From the NCBI GenBank assembly GCA_009760855.2, contig WPIO01000036.1:235001-299000 (forward strand): a stretch of 64,000 nucleotides of DNA, in the 5' to 3' direction. Shown here one piece after another: positions 32,005 to 44,440 of the stretch (position 1 is its first letter; every line of letters starts with the position of its first letter). Position numbers and translations under genes: made by a program. The notes under the pieces are model-generated. The model searched no databases. It saw only the letters and a program-made list of their open reading frames with translations, and was not told where the DNA came from. The stretch comes from Cristatella mucedo. Its lineage: Eukaryota; Bryozoa; Phylactolaemata; Cristatellidae.

Positions 32005-32410
32005 TTCTGTTTACGACCTTGCCATTTGACGCATATCTACTGCTGGGTCCTCCGATACGGATGCGCGCGCACGTTAGGGCCGAGGGCTGTGCCCTGGGCT
32101 GAACAGTTGGCGAGAGCGTGCCGCCAGAGTGCGAGCGAGCGAGTGGGCTATATAGCGTGCAGCCGCTGTCAAGCGAGAGCGCAGTCGACGAGTGCACTTT
32201 TGAGGCTTTCGTGGGCGTGCGCATTTACGCCGGAGCGTGCCGTCGGGTGCAATTCGTTGCGGGGCGCTTCGTCATTCTGCGGCATTGACACTCGCTCATG
32301 GCGGCGCGAACGAGACGCCGCGAGCTTGCACGATTATGTCACCTCCGTTGTTAAAGAGGTTAAAAGTATTTCCATGCAACGCAGCTGCTGAAGCCGAAGT
32401 CACTGCGGAG

Positions 32411-32543
32411 GATCGATTGATCGATTCAACGATTGATCGATTCAACGATTGATCGATTCAACGATTGATCGATTCAACGATTGATCGATTCAACGATTGA
32501 TCGATTCAACGATTGATCGATTCAACGATTGATCGATTCAACG
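32411..32543. repeat. 16-bp tandem repeat GATCGATTCAACGATT
   Basis: About eight near-exact units. Each has an almost palindromic TTGATCGATTCAA core and the sites GATC and ATCGAT. Confidence 0.97.
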
Positions 32544-32892
32544 AGCCGTCGCTTGCGAGTTTGCTCGTTGCCGCCGCCGCCGTGCCGCTCCATCGCACTG
32601 CGCCACTTCGTGCAGTCGCTCACGCTAGTCACCGTCGATCGTGTGACCGGACGCCGCGGCGTCGCTTGCGGGCGGCTCCCCTCGCACCGGCGCCGAGCGT
32701 CGGCGGCGATCCACTCGCCGGGCAGCGGACTTCGGTCAAACGATCTCGCGCCGCTCGGCACCGCTCGTGCCGCAGGCGGACCCGTCGCAGGCCTCGCGCG
32801 GTCGCTGGCGCCGCGAGCGTCCTTTCCTCACGCACAGCAGCAGCCGACGTCCATCGATACGGCGAGCAAAATTATTGATGATAATGTAATGC

Positions 32893-32985
32893 AGTAAGAA
32901 TAACAAACATTCGTTATGGCACCCCCCCCCGGAGAACTCAATCTCTTTCTAGGCACTTGGCATTTGCTGCAACGAGAAGCGGAAG
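32893..32985 (-). mobile_element. LINE-C tail, minus strand
   Basis: A C run, then GGAGAACTCAATCTCTTTCT, AGGCACTTGGCATTTGCTG. Confidence 0.7.
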
Positions 32986-33180
32986 ATCGTGGTTAGCGGA
33001 AGCGGAAGATCGGCGAGTGGTTAGCGGCGGTGGCAAAATCTAGATTTAATTTAGATTTGCCGCTGCTATCAGCAGCAGAGGGAGATTTGACGGCGCCGCT
33101 GCCGCCGCTGTTAAACGGGGACTTCGCGAGCGATATCCGCTTCCGGTGCGCGCAGCAGGCGCGTAAGTAATTAAACGATA

Positions 33181-33352
33181 AGTAAATCCTAGCTGATTCA
33201 ACGGCCTCTTTTTGTATAGTGACAGATGAGCCTTTGCGGCTATCGCCACCGCTTGCAGTGGCGATAAAGGATCGCCCACCGCAGGAATCGAACCCACAAT
33301 CTCGGGACCGAGGTCGTGAAAGCAACCGCCTTACCAAGTGTGCCATCGCGGA
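33181..33352 (-). mobile_element. SINE-A copy
   Basis: Minus strand: CCTAGCTGATTCAACGGCC tail, ACCGCTTGCAGTGGCGATAA hairpin, GGAATCGAACCCAC B-box complement, CCGCCTTACCAAGTGTGCC head. Confidence 0.9.
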
Positions 33353-33892
33353 AGTGTGGAACTGGCGCCGCTCGCTCGCTCGCAGAAGGCCCGAGAGGCA
33401 AAGGTGATGACGACGCCGCACTCGCCGCCGTCGCGGCCGCGAAACCTGAGTGATGCCCATGCGCGTTCCGACCGGCAGCGGCGGCGGCGGCGGCCATCGT
33501 CGGCGTCGTCGTCGGTGGAAGCTTTTGCAAGTCCTCGCGCGCGCGCCACGTCGCCTGCACGTCCGAGCCCGGCGAGCAGCAAAGCGCCAGCGTCTAGCGA
33601 CCGCTCGGCGGCGAGCGCCTGGCGTTGGCTGAGTCGACGTCCGCCGAATGCGTGGTCGCCGGCGCGAGACAGAAGCAGGAGGCGTACGCCGAGGGCGGGT
33701 GGTGCCGACGCGCCGGAATCCGGCAGACTCACATCAACTTCCGCTCCGGTGGGCGCCTAGATTCGGCGCTGAATGCCGCCCCAACCCTGCGCGACCGCGC
33801 GAGAATCCGCGAGCGAGGCCAAGGGGGCGGGAGCTGGTCCTTATGAACTTGCCCTCCGGTACTCTGCCTAATCATTACTGCCGCTCCCATAT
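33353..33892. other. GC-rich, no gene recognised
   Basis: Frames of 133 to 140 codons overlap on opposite strands at 33331-33760 and extend across the SINE-A edge, so they are not called. Confidence 0.4.
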
Positions 33893-34745
33893 TCAACAAT
33901 CGATGTAATCTTGTGCATCTTCCTCTGTCACTTCACAAAGACTGAGTGAGCGATACGAACGAGAGTTTTCTATAGCGAACTCAAGAAGCCCAACCGGCTT
34001 TTCGTACGCATGGGATAACCATCATACTTCATGTCGCACAACGGATTATACAATAATGTAAAATAGCACATTTTTATACGCCTAAAGCGAACTTAATCTC
34101 TACTCAGGCGCTTCACATATGCCACGGGGCTCAAGCCACCAACCTTGGCCGGAAGGTCTGTGCGAGTACCTTAACCACAGGGCCAAACCAGCGCGGCACA
34201 GAGCAAAGAGAAAGCGGGAAGCCTAGCTGAGTTAGGAGAGCAGTCGAGGAAGTGAGTAGCGTGGAAGTAACAGCTCATGACGGCTGGAAAGGGTGCGCCA
34301 CAGTCGACAGCAGGAGGATAGATGTGTTGCATAATAAATACTCCGCAAGAATTGTTACGTGAGACTGGCTTAGGAAGCCAGTTCCGAAGCCTAGTACCTG
34401 CAGAGCAAAAGCTTCTGTTGCGTACGGTCTATAAGCGTAGGAATGGAGCAGCTAATTTGTTGTTCCTAGATGACCCTAGGGTACGAGGTAGCTGAAACTG
34501 TTGCAGCAGTTCAGCTGAGCCAGAAGGAAGCAGGCCATCTGAGTCAGCGTAAGAGCTTTACTTCGTATATCCGTCGATCGACCGAGAGCGATTGCAGTAG
34601 AGGAGACACGTGACTGAAGCTGTGGGATTGGTGGACTAGCGTGGCAGCCATTATCAGTCAAGAGCTGCAGGCCTTGTGGCTTTTTCTTGGTATCGCAGCC
34701 ATGATAGGGCGGTGCGCGACTACCCAAACAAGGTTCTAAAATATG
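33893..34745 (-). mobile_element. LINE-D, minus strand, interrupted by SINE-B
   Basis: The tail begins ATGTAATCTTGTGCATC. GTTTTCTATAGCGAACTCA, the SINE, then GAGAAAGCGGGAAGCCTAGC, CTGCAGAGCAAAAGCTTCTG and the complement of the APPYLAEQ..FQ block follow in the order of the other LINE-D copies. Confidence 0.85.
34062..34197 (-). mobile_element. SINE-B inserted in LINE-D
   Basis: AGCGAACTTAATCTCTACTC tail, GCCACGGGGCTCAAGCC B-box complement, CCTTAACCACAGGGCCAAAC head. The LINE-D sequence breaks near 34032 and resumes near 34203. Confidence 0.88.
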
Positions 34746-35387
34746 CCTCAATTATTAGCACTTTGACTCTTCGGCCCAAGGGCTGAGCTAATATTTGAAG
34801 TGGATTTTGAATGTTCATTATACAGCGAAACAGCGAGCCGACGAGCTCACGTCGGACTTATATCAATCGGCCTTTCCGGCGGAGCCCACTTTGACGGCAC
34901 GAAACGATTGGCGAAGGCATTTTTGCGACGCTTGAAGTCGCGTGATCCAAACCGGAAGAAAGGGCCAAACCAGTTTCGTCAGTCTACGGTATTGCCAGTT
35001 GATGGTTGATCATTTTTGGCAATGTCGTCGTCGTCAGATAGGAATAGCTGGTGCTGGCAATTCTCTTAGAACGCTAATGATAATTAAAAAAAAAGAACAG
35101 TCGCTCGGCGCCCTAAAAGAAACGAAAACCTTCATCTGGGCACTTCTTTACGCACTCGGGAAAGGAAGCGTGTACATTGGTTCGTTTTTTAGGAATTGCT
35201 CGCAATTGCTCCCGCTCAACAAAAGCACAAGTACGCATGCACGGCAGCCCGCAGCGACGACCGACTGTGAAGGCACCCCACACACGCGGGGGGAGGGAGG
35301 GGACAGGTTTTGGAGGATCCATTACAAATGTACCCAAGGTCAAGGTCAAGACTCAGTCGGCAGCGAGTGTCCACGCTTTGGGTGAAT
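34746..35387. other. No gene recognised
   Basis: Overlapping 69- to 147-codon frames on both strands at 34800-35422 show no domain, and the right ones run into the SINE-B. Confidence 0.35.
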
Positions 35388-35542
35388 ATACTACATTTGT
35401 ACAGCGCCCTAAGAGACTGTAATCTCTATTCAGGTGCTTCACGTACGCCGCCACCGGGCTTGTGCATATGACCTCGGTCATCAAATGCTTTGACCTCGGT
35501 CGTTAAAGGCGAGCTCCTTCACCGAAAGACCAAACCAGCGCG
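35388..35542 (-). mobile_element. SINE-B copy
   Basis: AGAGACTGTAATCTCTATTC tail, an eroded B box, and GACCAAACCAGCGCG head. The GACCTCGGTC..TCAAATGCTTTGACC part is partly repeated, as in the 1541 copy. Confidence 0.8.
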
Positions 35543-36366
35543 AGCTAAAGAAACGGTCGCTAAAGGACGGTTAGAAGTACAGCTAAATGAGTTTGAATCG
35601 GAAGAGCAGGCGAAGCCTGCTGATTAGCGAGCACTTCGGATACGTAGACAGGAGCAAGATGGCAAAGGAATTACGTATACATGAGCGGTAGAACCACGAA
35701 GTTAACGCGCTGCTGCTTCGTTTATGCTGCTTAGTTACTGGTGCATATTGAAGAAAGCGGACTATGACTTAGACGTCGAGACGGTCACAGCAGACGGGCC
35801 TAGCAGTGAAATTTTGCACGATCCGTAAGCATCCGATTGCACTGGCCGGAAGACCGGCGTTCAGGGAGTTTCGGAGGTCGAGACTTGATGTTGCGTGCGC
35901 GCGCGACCCTGACCCTGACTTGGCTGCGAGGCATCCGTAGCCAAGACCTAATCCAAATCTCTTTCAATTTCTACTTAGCTGGCAGCCGACTCCTCGACCG
36001 CTCTCGGGCGTGCAGCGTGCAGCATGCCGAGGTGCAGCAGCGCCACGTAGCGGCGTCGCCGCCGGCTAGCGACGACTGGCGGCCGCCGGTCGTCTCCGTC
36101 GCATCCGTGCGCTCGCCTTTGCGCCCAACTGGCCGGCGCGCCGCGGCTGCAGCGCCGTCGTACGGCAGCTCGCAGCGACTACGGTTGCTGTTTGCGCGGG
36201 CGCTCCCGTTCGTTCCACCGCACAGCGGATCCGCTCCAGCGAGCGGAAGCGGAAGCGCTGCCGCCGCCGCCATCGCGAAGAGCTGCCCGACCGCGTCCGT
36301 CGGTTGCATCCGTCTTCCAACGGTGGAGCCCTCCGCTCACGTCGGAGCCATCTTGTTCTACTCATC
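35543..36366. other. AT-rich then GC-rich DNA, no gene recognised
   Basis: From about 35880 the DNA becomes GC-rich. The 184-codon + frame at 35837-36391 and the opposing minus frames overlap and show no domain. Confidence 0.4.
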
Positions 36367-37118
36367 CGAGTTGGTCCGAGCGTATTGGTGACATCGCGTC
36401 TCGACTCGGGTAGCTCACTGGTTGCAAGTCAACCCGGGGCCTGTGCAATCGGGCGCTTACGGTTGGTTGATGCGAGACTCTGCAGCTGCGCTGTCGTGTC
36501 GTCTGTCGTGAGCGTCGCAGTTGCCGCGTCTCAGCAATTCTCGCCGACCTGCGACTGACACCGAAGTAATCAGCGCACTCTCTTCGATCTATCTTCGTCT
36601 CTTGCACACTCTACCAATCAGAACTACTTCCCAACCAGACTGGGGATCGTATGGTCCGCTCCTATGACTCTAATCGTCTAGCTACGCTCAAAAAACCCTC
36701 AAATTCTTCGGAGACTGTGCCTTTAGTTCGTATGCTTCCAAAGTCTGGAACTCAATCCCGACTGACGTCCCGACATCCCATGAATTGACCACATTTAAAA
36801 AGCAGCTAAAGGCGCACCTGTTTCTCAAAGCATTTGGGGGTACGTGTGATTTGTTGGTTGCGTGCTGACACTGTGCATGCCTACACTAACCATATTTACG
36901 TGTTTACACTGTGCACGTCTCGAACCTCTAACCATGTTGTGCTTATTGACACTGTGCATGTTATCATCAATCATACGATCAACCATCAAAGTTCGCTGAG
37001 CAGCATACGCAGAGTGCCTACAAGGTGATTAAATAAATATATACATAATATACTTCTGTTAAGTGTTTGATTAAGTTTTCTCAGGACTCTATACAAATGT
37101 AATATTATTAATTTTATT
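36367..37118 (+). mobile_element. LINE-C fragment
   Basis: SRLDSGSSLV-like start, CAATCGGGCGCTTACGG, TTTAAAAAGCAGCTAAAGGC, the untranslated repeats and a GTAATATTATTAATTTTATT end; the hairpin region at 37010-37090 is disrupted. Confidence 0.8.
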
Positions 37119-37789
37119 TAGGCGATTACCACCTCCGTCTCACCGGTGGGCGAAACGGGCGCTGGCCTCGCCGCGGACATCGCGGGGCAGATTTCGCGGC
37201 GAGGCTTCAGCTTCCGGGCCGCTACCAAATATGGCTGCGGCGCGGTGAGAACGCGGGCCGGCCACGGCGTTGCGGGCGCAGGCGCGTTGAGTCGTCGAAA
37301 GGAGACTCTAAGCCGCTAAACAAGTGCCCCATAAACGGTGACCAAACTTGGGGCAGGAAATGTCAAGTCAACAGGTCGCGCTTAGAGCTCTGAGCGACTG
37401 CAGAGCGATCGCATCTTCAGATTTATGCCGATTGACGGAAACGAGGGCTTATGCCGAGCGACGGAAACGAGGGCTTTCGCGAAAAAAATTACTGTCTCGC
37501 TATTTTGCATACGCTTCTAAGAAGCGGAAGTGCAGGTGCCGCGGAAAGACGATCGGTTGGCTGGCTCGAGCGCAGGGCGAGGCAAGACGCGGGAGAGAAA
37601 GAAGACACTCTCAACTGCTTCTGGACATTCGCGACTGCTTCTGCTCCCGTGCGCGGCCGATCCATCGGCCCGGCCGTCCCAGACGCCGCTTCCGGCACGA
37701 CGCTTACGGCGGCACCACACGCCGGCAGCCGACGCTTTAGCAGTGGTTCAGTTGAAGTGGAAAGCCTCTGCGAAGCCGGCCATTTTGAT
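37119..37789. other. GC-rich spacer, no gene recognised
   Basis: Opposing frames of 60 to 130 codons at 37348-37795 with Arg-rich composition. GACGGAAACGAGGGCTT is repeated in tandem at 37433-37475. Confidence 0.4.
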
Positions 37790-38396
37790 ATATAATAATA
37801 TTAATAATAATAATAATAATGCACTTGAGAAAGTGCCCTCAGCGAACTCAATCTCTTTCTAGGTGCTTTACATTTGCTGCAAAGAGAAACGCGATTGAAT
37901 GGTGAGTAATATCACGCTCGATATACAACATGAATAACAGGGTTAGGGGTGACATGCACAGGGTCAGCATGCAAATGTGGTTAGTGGCAGCATGCACAGT
38001 GTCAGCACGCATAAGCACATGAAAGGCGAATCAAAGGGACCCACTGAATGCCGTTCTTATTGTGTGTATTTAAGTTCTTTTTAACCGTGGTCAAGTCAGG
38101 GGATGTTCTGGCGCAAGTGGGGAGTGAGTTCCAGGCTTTGGGAGCATACAAACTAAATGCACGGATTTGAGGTTTGTACGAGGTATTGGTAGACTGTTGG
38201 ATTCCGAAAAGTGGGTGGTACGATGCTTGGCCTGGTGAGGTAATAGATCTGATAGGTAGGCTGGAGCCAATGGATGAAGTGACCTAAAAGTGAGCGACAA
38301 AATCTTGAAGTCGATCCATTACTTGACTGGTAGCCAGTGCAAGTCGGCGAGAAGTGGTGTGATGTGACAACTGCGACGCTCCCGACAGACGAGCTG
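37790..38396 (-). mobile_element. LINE-C fragment, minus strand, well preserved
   Basis: TAATAATAATAATAATGCAC tail, AGCGAACTCAATCTCTTTCT, GTTAGTGGCAGCATGCACAG, TCAGGGGATGTTCTGGCGC, and complements of the FRNPTVYQYLVQTS-like, YLSDLLPHQAKHRTTH-like, DFKIL and LHWLP blocks. Confidence 0.85.
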
Positions 38397-39307
38397 AATG
38401 AAAAGTCACGAGGTCGCTCTCGACGCGGCGCTCGTTCGCTGAGCGCTGCGTCGCCCGGATGATCGGGCTGATGATTTTGATCGCCCCATCGCCGCCTGCT
38501 CTCTGAGCCCACTGCGCCCCTTTCAGGCGGCGAGGCGACGCTCGACCGTCTCGCTGCGTAGGTCGCTGCTACCGGTGGCTCTGCGCGGCGGTCGTGCGCA
38601 GAGCGCCTAAGAATCGCGTCCCTCTTAGCCACAGCAGCCGGTGGCGCCCTCTCAGCGGAAGCCCGGCTACTCTGGCGGCCCTCGCAGCGGTGCCGAGTGG
38701 CGCCCTCTCAGCGGAAGCCCGGCTTTGCCGGAGGGTGCAGAACGGCGCCAGAGGCAGCAGCTGCTGCGCACTTCCTAGCTGCTGCCGCACTCGCAGCTGC
38801 GCGCGGCCTCGCCGAAGGCTGTCGCTACGCGCCGAAAGCTGTCGAAAAAAGGAATGCGCTGCCGCCGCTGCCGCCCGGGAACGCGGAAGCGTAGCGAGGC
38901 TCCGCAGTGCTCCGCCCCACTCGCGCGCGGCGCTCTCTGCAGTGCGCCTCCATCGGAGCTCGGCGCGGAGAGTGGCGCCGCTCCGCACTGCCGCCGCGCA
39001 CCGAGTGGCGCAATCGGCCTCGCTCGGCTGCGCATTCCTCAGACTCAGACTCGATGCTGCGGAAAATGAACGGATCCCGTCATTATGGTCAGTCATTAGT
39101 CACAGGCTGCTTGCACAGGTGCTCGAACGGCGGTGGCGGTGGCGGCGGCAGGAGTTAGGCGTGGCTGGCGAGCCCAACCGCTTTGTTTCGCTCTCTCCGT
39201 CCCGCTTGGAGCGCGGGGTCTATTACGGCCGTCGACTACTACGCGCAGAACTTGACCCACAGCCCGTGACTTCCTAATAGCCGGCCGGGGCATCGCCTGT
39301 GGACTGC
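38397..39307. other. GC-rich block, no gene recognised
   Basis: Long Arg/Ala-rich frames overlap on both strands (227 codons plus at 38594-39277, 175 minus at 38569-39096). A unit holding GGCGCCCTCTCAGCGGAAGC is duplicated at 38643 and 38699. Confidence 0.4.
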
Positions 39308-39362
39308 TGGAAAATAATAGTAGGAATACATTTGTGTAGCGTCCTCAGAGAACTCAATCTCT
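39308..39362 (-). mobile_element. LINE-C tail, minus strand
   Basis: CATTTGTGTAGCGTCCTCAG and AGAACTCAATCTCTT; only the terminal hairpin side is kept. Confidence 0.6.
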
Positions 39363-39424
39363 TCCGGTTGGCTGGTTTTAATCCGTGCCCGATCGGCGTT
39401 GCCTCCCATCCGGGTCTTAGCGCA

Positions 39425-39572
39425 GGACTAAAGGTGCTCGCACTCGACGACCCGGGCCATGGGTTCGAGTCGCGCAGCGGGCCGTCCTTTATCGCCCGCT
39501 GCAGCAGGCTGGGCGACGGCCGCTAAGGCTCGTCTGCCGCTTTACAAACGAGGCTGTCGGCTCAGCTTAACA
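39425..39572 (+). mobile_element. GC-drifted SINE-A copy
   Basis: ATGGGTTCGAGTCGCGCAGC B box, GCCCGCTGCAGCAGGCTGGG in place of the usual hairpin, CTTTACAAACGAGGCTGTCG tail. Most differences from other copies are to G or C. Confidence 0.7.
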
Positions 39573-40465
39573 TTGCGCTTTCACGTTTGTACGATGCTTC
39601 GGCCGGCGATGCTCCAGCGGCCGAAACACTAAGAAGGACCGGACGGCGGCGGCGGCGGCGGCGCTCTGTCCGCGCTGCGGCCGGCTCGACGCCGCCGCGG
39701 CGCGCTCCGGCGACGCGGCGGCGGCCGAGGCGGGCCGACGCCGCTTATGAAACGGCTGCGCCCGTCGCAGAGGCGGCGACGGCGGCTGCGGCGGACCGCG
39801 CGGGGTTTCTTGTTCGTAGCCGGCCCCCTCATTCGCGGCCCCCGAGCGAGCAGGTGGGCGAGCGACGATCCGACGACAGAAAAAAGGAGCGGGCGTGACG
39901 TCGACGACTCTAGCGCAACGTCGGCGATTACTTTAACGCAGAGGAAACTAGCGCGGCCCTGGTTTTAAGGACGCGGCAGTCCCCGGAGGGAGACGCTCGC
40001 GGCCCGCCGGGAAGCTTCGGCGCCGGCGCTACATCGGTGCCGGCGCTTTGGGCGTCGGTCGCGCGACCGCTGAGCGAATTGCATTTCCGACCAGTGCGGC
40101 GGCGCTCTGGGGTAGGTACAGAGGGAGATACATTACATTACATTCGTCTTGCCACGTTTTCATCCGCTTAGCGCACCGGCCGAACCGACGCTTGGGCGAG
40201 CTAGACGACGCCCGTTTTCTCGCTAAAGGTCGCGGGGCGCGCCGCGACCGCTCGTCAGGGGCGCTGCTGCTCCAGCGCGCGATCCGCCTGCCGCCGCCCG
40301 CGGCGCGCCGCTCTTCGACCGCGAGTGCGTTCCAGAGACCCGCCGATCACTAGGGGGCGCTCAGGCGCTGCGGCGGCGGCTTCGCAGTCGCGGAGGTGGG
40401 CTTGGTCGCCGCGAAATTTGCGATCGTTCGCGAAGCGTCCCCGGATCTTGGCCCAGGGGTTAATA
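39573..40465. other. GC-rich block, no gene recognised
   Basis: A (GGC)n-rich patch lies at 39640-39665. A GGGAGATACATTACATTACA string at 40129-40148 resembles the end of LINE-D but stands alone. Confidence 0.4.
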
Positions 40466-40612
40466 ATATAATATAATTCATTGGCATAACACTTTAATAA
40501 TCTCTATCCAGGTGCTTCAGGCATCCCGCAGGGTTCGAGTTAATCGCCCCGATCATTGAATGCACTCACATTGACCTAGGTCGTCATCAAAGGCGAGCAC
40601 CTCAACCAGGGT
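40466..40612 (-). mobile_element. SINE-B copy
   Basis: ACTTTAATAATCTCTATCCA tail (shortened hairpin), GCAGGGTTCGAG B-box complement, GCACCTCAACC head. Confidence 0.75.
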
Positions 40613-40689
40613 TGAGGCGCCTGCACTTCACGACCCGCGGGTTTCGCGGGTTCGAGGGCAGGAGCAAGCAATTCAGTATAAATATATTT

Positions 40690-40857
40690 AAATATAATTC
40701 ATTTATACAGCACCCTAGGAGATTTTAAAGGAAACTTCATCTCTTTCGGGCGCTTCACAGGCTACCGCAGGGCTTGAGCCCGTGGCCTCGAATGGCCATC
40801 GAATACATTCACCTAGAGCTCGTTCGGGGCGAGCGCCTTAATCAGTGGGCCAAACTG
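40690..40857 (-). mobile_element. SINE-B copy
   Basis: A second minus-strand copy 77 bp on: CATTTATACAGCACCCTAGG tail with a small insertion in the hairpin, GCAGGGCTTGAGCCCGTGGC B-box complement, CAGTGGGCCAAAC head. Confidence 0.8.
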
Positions 40858-41682
40858 CCCACTGCCAGCCAGGTGATGGCCGTCCCCGAATGCTCTGCCG
40901 CTATTTAAAAAATGAAGCCGTTGGATCAGCTGACACTGACTTTGACTTTCACCGACGCCAGATGCCACGGGCTCGCTGCGACGTGGCGCGGTCTGGGCAC
41001 CCGAGCACGCCTATTTAGTCTACTCTCTCCTATTGCTTCCTCGTCAGGCCTTTTCAAGGCTCGCGCGGACAAGTCGGGCCCGGTCGTTCAACGCTAACGT
41101 TCGATATTTAGCAGCTCCAGTACCGCGAGGCTTCATTTCCGGCCTGCTCCGGGTGCTGCTATTGGCTCGCGTTTTTACAGAAAACTTTAGCACGAAAGAA
41201 CAAGCCGTTGCTGGTTCCATGCGAAACGTATGTTGCAAGGTGCTACGTCTGAGTAAATGTGTGAGCAGTTGCGTACGCCAGAAGACCATATTGGACAACA
41301 CGTCTGTTTACCACGTGGCGGAGAAAGGCGCGCGTGAGCTAGCGGCAACGCTTGCCGACCCTAGCCTGATAGAATAAGAACGTCTTCGAACGGGTCCGCC
41401 GTTCTCCGGCGGCAGCCCCGCCGGAAGAGGAACGCCAAGTGTATATGGCCCGCGGACTCAGCAGAAGGATTCGACGAGTGTTTGCATAAGAACGTATCAA
41501 CATCAGATAGGCATTTTTCGACGTCATTGGTCTTTGAGGAAGGCTGTGTGTGATTCAGCAGCACTAGCCTACGCTCTGGATGAGCGTGCTTCTCTGACTG
41601 AAACTTGACCTTGTACCCTCACCGAAATGGCCGGGGGGGGGGGCTAGATTGCAGACATTAAACGATATCTATCGACTTGGTA
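40858..41682. other. No gene recognised
   Basis: A 114-codon + frame at 41033-41377 and an 85-codon minus frame overlap without domain signal. A G run occurs at 41632-41643. Confidence 0.35.
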
Positions 41683-42890
41683 TAATTTAAATAGAAGCTT
41701 AGAGAGTATCTGTCCCTCACCGCATTTATTTCGTGTTAATTGTCCTTTGCGTGCTTATGCGTGCCGTGGCTTGATGTTCTTTGACTACTTTGGCTATAAT
41801 ATGACCCTTTATAGCATATTAATATTTTATATGGCCCTTTATATTATATTATTGTCAGTTCGGCTATTGTATACCCTGCATATGTTAATGACATCCACAC
41901 ACGGATGGATGGCAGGACATTTTCTTAAATTGAATGATGATAAAACCAACTTACTAGCTATGGGCAAACCAAATGTGATTCAGAAATTGGAACGGCTAAC
42001 ACTCCACATCGGCTGGCCCAGCATATCTCCTGTTGAATCTGCACGAAATATAGGTGTCCTGTTCCAAAGTGACCTCGCTAGACGATCACATCAGCTCCAC
42101 AGTCAAATCTGCCTACTTTCAGCTACATAACATTGCCAAAAATCGGGCATGTTTAGACAAGGATATCGCATCTAAGTTGATCCATGCATTTGTGACGTCT
42201 CGTCTTGACTTTTGTAAGTCACTGCTTGCTGGTCTACAGGCCTGTGCGATCAGGTGCTTACAGCTGGTGCAAAACTCTGCAGCTAGGCTTGTCTGTCATG
42301 AGCGTCTCAGTTGCCACATCACACCACTTCTTGCCGACCTACACTGGCTACAAATCAAGCAACGCATCGACTTCAAAGTTTTGTCGCTCACTTTTAGGTC
42401 CATTCATTCTTTCTCTCCAGCCTACCTATCGGATCTACTGCCCGCCAGGCTAAGCGTCGTACCACCCGCTTTTCGGAATCTAACTGTTTACCTATGCCTC
42501 ACTAAAACATCAAATCCAATGGAGACCGTGCATTTAGTTCGTATGCTCCCAACACCTGGAACTCCCTCTCGACTTGCGTCACGACATCCCCTGAATTGAC
42601 CCCATTTAAAAAGAAACTAAAGACGCACCTATTTATCATGGCATTTAGTGGGTCTCTGTAACTCGACCTTCATATGCTTATGCGTGCTGCTGGCACTGTG
42701 CATGCTGCCACTTACCACACTGGAATGCTGGCCCTGTGCATGTCACCCCCTAACCATGTTATTGCTGTTGTCTATTGAGCATGCTACCACTAACCATTCG
42801 AGTGTGTTTCCTTTGCCGCAAATCTAAAGTGCATAGAAAGAGATTGAGTTCTCTGAGGGCGCTTTATCTAGTGTGCTATTATTATTAGTG
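41683..42890 (+). mobile_element. LINE-C, long 3' half
   Basis: A tail-like piece (41685-41770) and an AT-rich stretch precede the main copy at about 41885. That copy keeps FLKLNDDKTNLLAMGKPNV, DDHISSTVKSAYFQL, SRLDFCKSLLAGL, QLVQNSAARLVCHERL, LLADLHWLQIKQRIDFKV and AYLSDLLPARLS in two frames joined by one frameshift near 42080, then a full tail ending GCTATTATTATTAG. It is one of the youngest-looking copies. Confidence 0.9.
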
Positions 42891-43779
42891 TGTGCTTGTG
42901 AGTTGTGAGCTACTGAATTACGACCTACGATGACTCGGACCACTGCCCTTTGTCGTGTCTATCGCCTGGTACTCGGATGTGTATTTATGGCTGAGTCCTT
43001 CGATAAAGTAGCGAGGCTGCATTCGAAATACATCTTTGAGGCTTTGGCGGACGTATGGATTGGCACCGGAGCGTTCCGTCCGCGCGTTTTGCCGTTTTCG
43101 TCGTCGGGCTCGTATTCCGCGCGCTGACACTGCAAGCTATCTTTAACAGCATTCGTAAAGTGCTTAGAGCAAGATTTAGCTCTCGTGGAGCGCTAACAAA
43201 ATATATCTCATGCTTTTATCATTACTACCATCAATATTATTAATAGTATCACTGACTATTGAACTGTCACTTGCCAGGACTACCAAGCGCCAGCTTGAGA
43301 GAAAGCTCAGAGCAGCTTAGAGTCCGAGGCGTCCCTGGCGACCGGTCACTTCTCCTCATAAACGGCAGTTGTCAGGCAACTCATCAAGAAGCCCGTCGTA
43401 GAACGCGAGAGTTTCAGGAACTTTCGTCCAGTCGCTCTTTTGCCATGCCATTCTTATCCAAGACACTGTCGCGGGTCCACGTGTCCGCGAGTAAACGGCC
43501 TAGCAACTAATCGGTTACACTGGCTCGTCAGATCATCTTGCCTGCAAGTTTCAATCGGGACATGGGGGCTGGCCATTTCACACAAAAAGCTGAGCTGGCT
43601 GCGTAGGGTTTACCGTGACCTTTAGCAAAATGCTGATCAGAATGATGTCTTCTGATACTCATGGCTCTACCAGCAGCGTTTGACGAACATTGACGGCCGC
43701 CAGGTCCTTCTGGAGCGCCTCTCCACCCTCCAAGGTATCACTGGCACTGTGCTTAACTGAGTCAGGTGCTAGCTCAGTG
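42891..43779 (+). mobile_element. Degraded LINE-C pieces in otherwise blank DNA
   Basis: A tail-like piece lies at 43147-43210 (GTAAAGTGCTTAGAGCAAG, GCTCTCGTGGAGCGC). Near 43385-43495, KKPVVERESFRNFRPVALLP and, after a frameshift, FLSKTLSRV match the start of the LINE-C reverse transcriptase. Nothing else is recognised. Confidence 0.55.

Positions 43780-44440
<661 letters not shown>

Larger units (their letters stand above)
30911..32892. other. CpG-rich block without recognised gene
   Basis: About 2 kb, densest in CpG at 30950-31650. Long frames run on both strands over the same bases (246 codons minus at 30886-31626, 174 plus at 30996-31520) and look like composition effects. A 30-bp unit with CCGCAGCCTCGACCTC repeats at 31737-31800. 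It could be the promoter island of a gene whose exons are not recognisable here. Confidence 0.45.

Noticed and set aside
35336-35350. AGGTCAAGGTCA string as a nuclear-receptor site
   Set aside because: SINE-B bodies contain the same kind of string, and a SINE-B copy lies just beyond.
40129-40148. Additional LINE-D copy
   Set aside because: Only about 20 bases resemble the LINE-D end; no body is present.
41885-42599. Two adjoining frames as a host gene
   Set aside because: They carry LINE reverse transcriptase end motifs and the LINE-C tail follows; it is a frameshifted retrotransposon.
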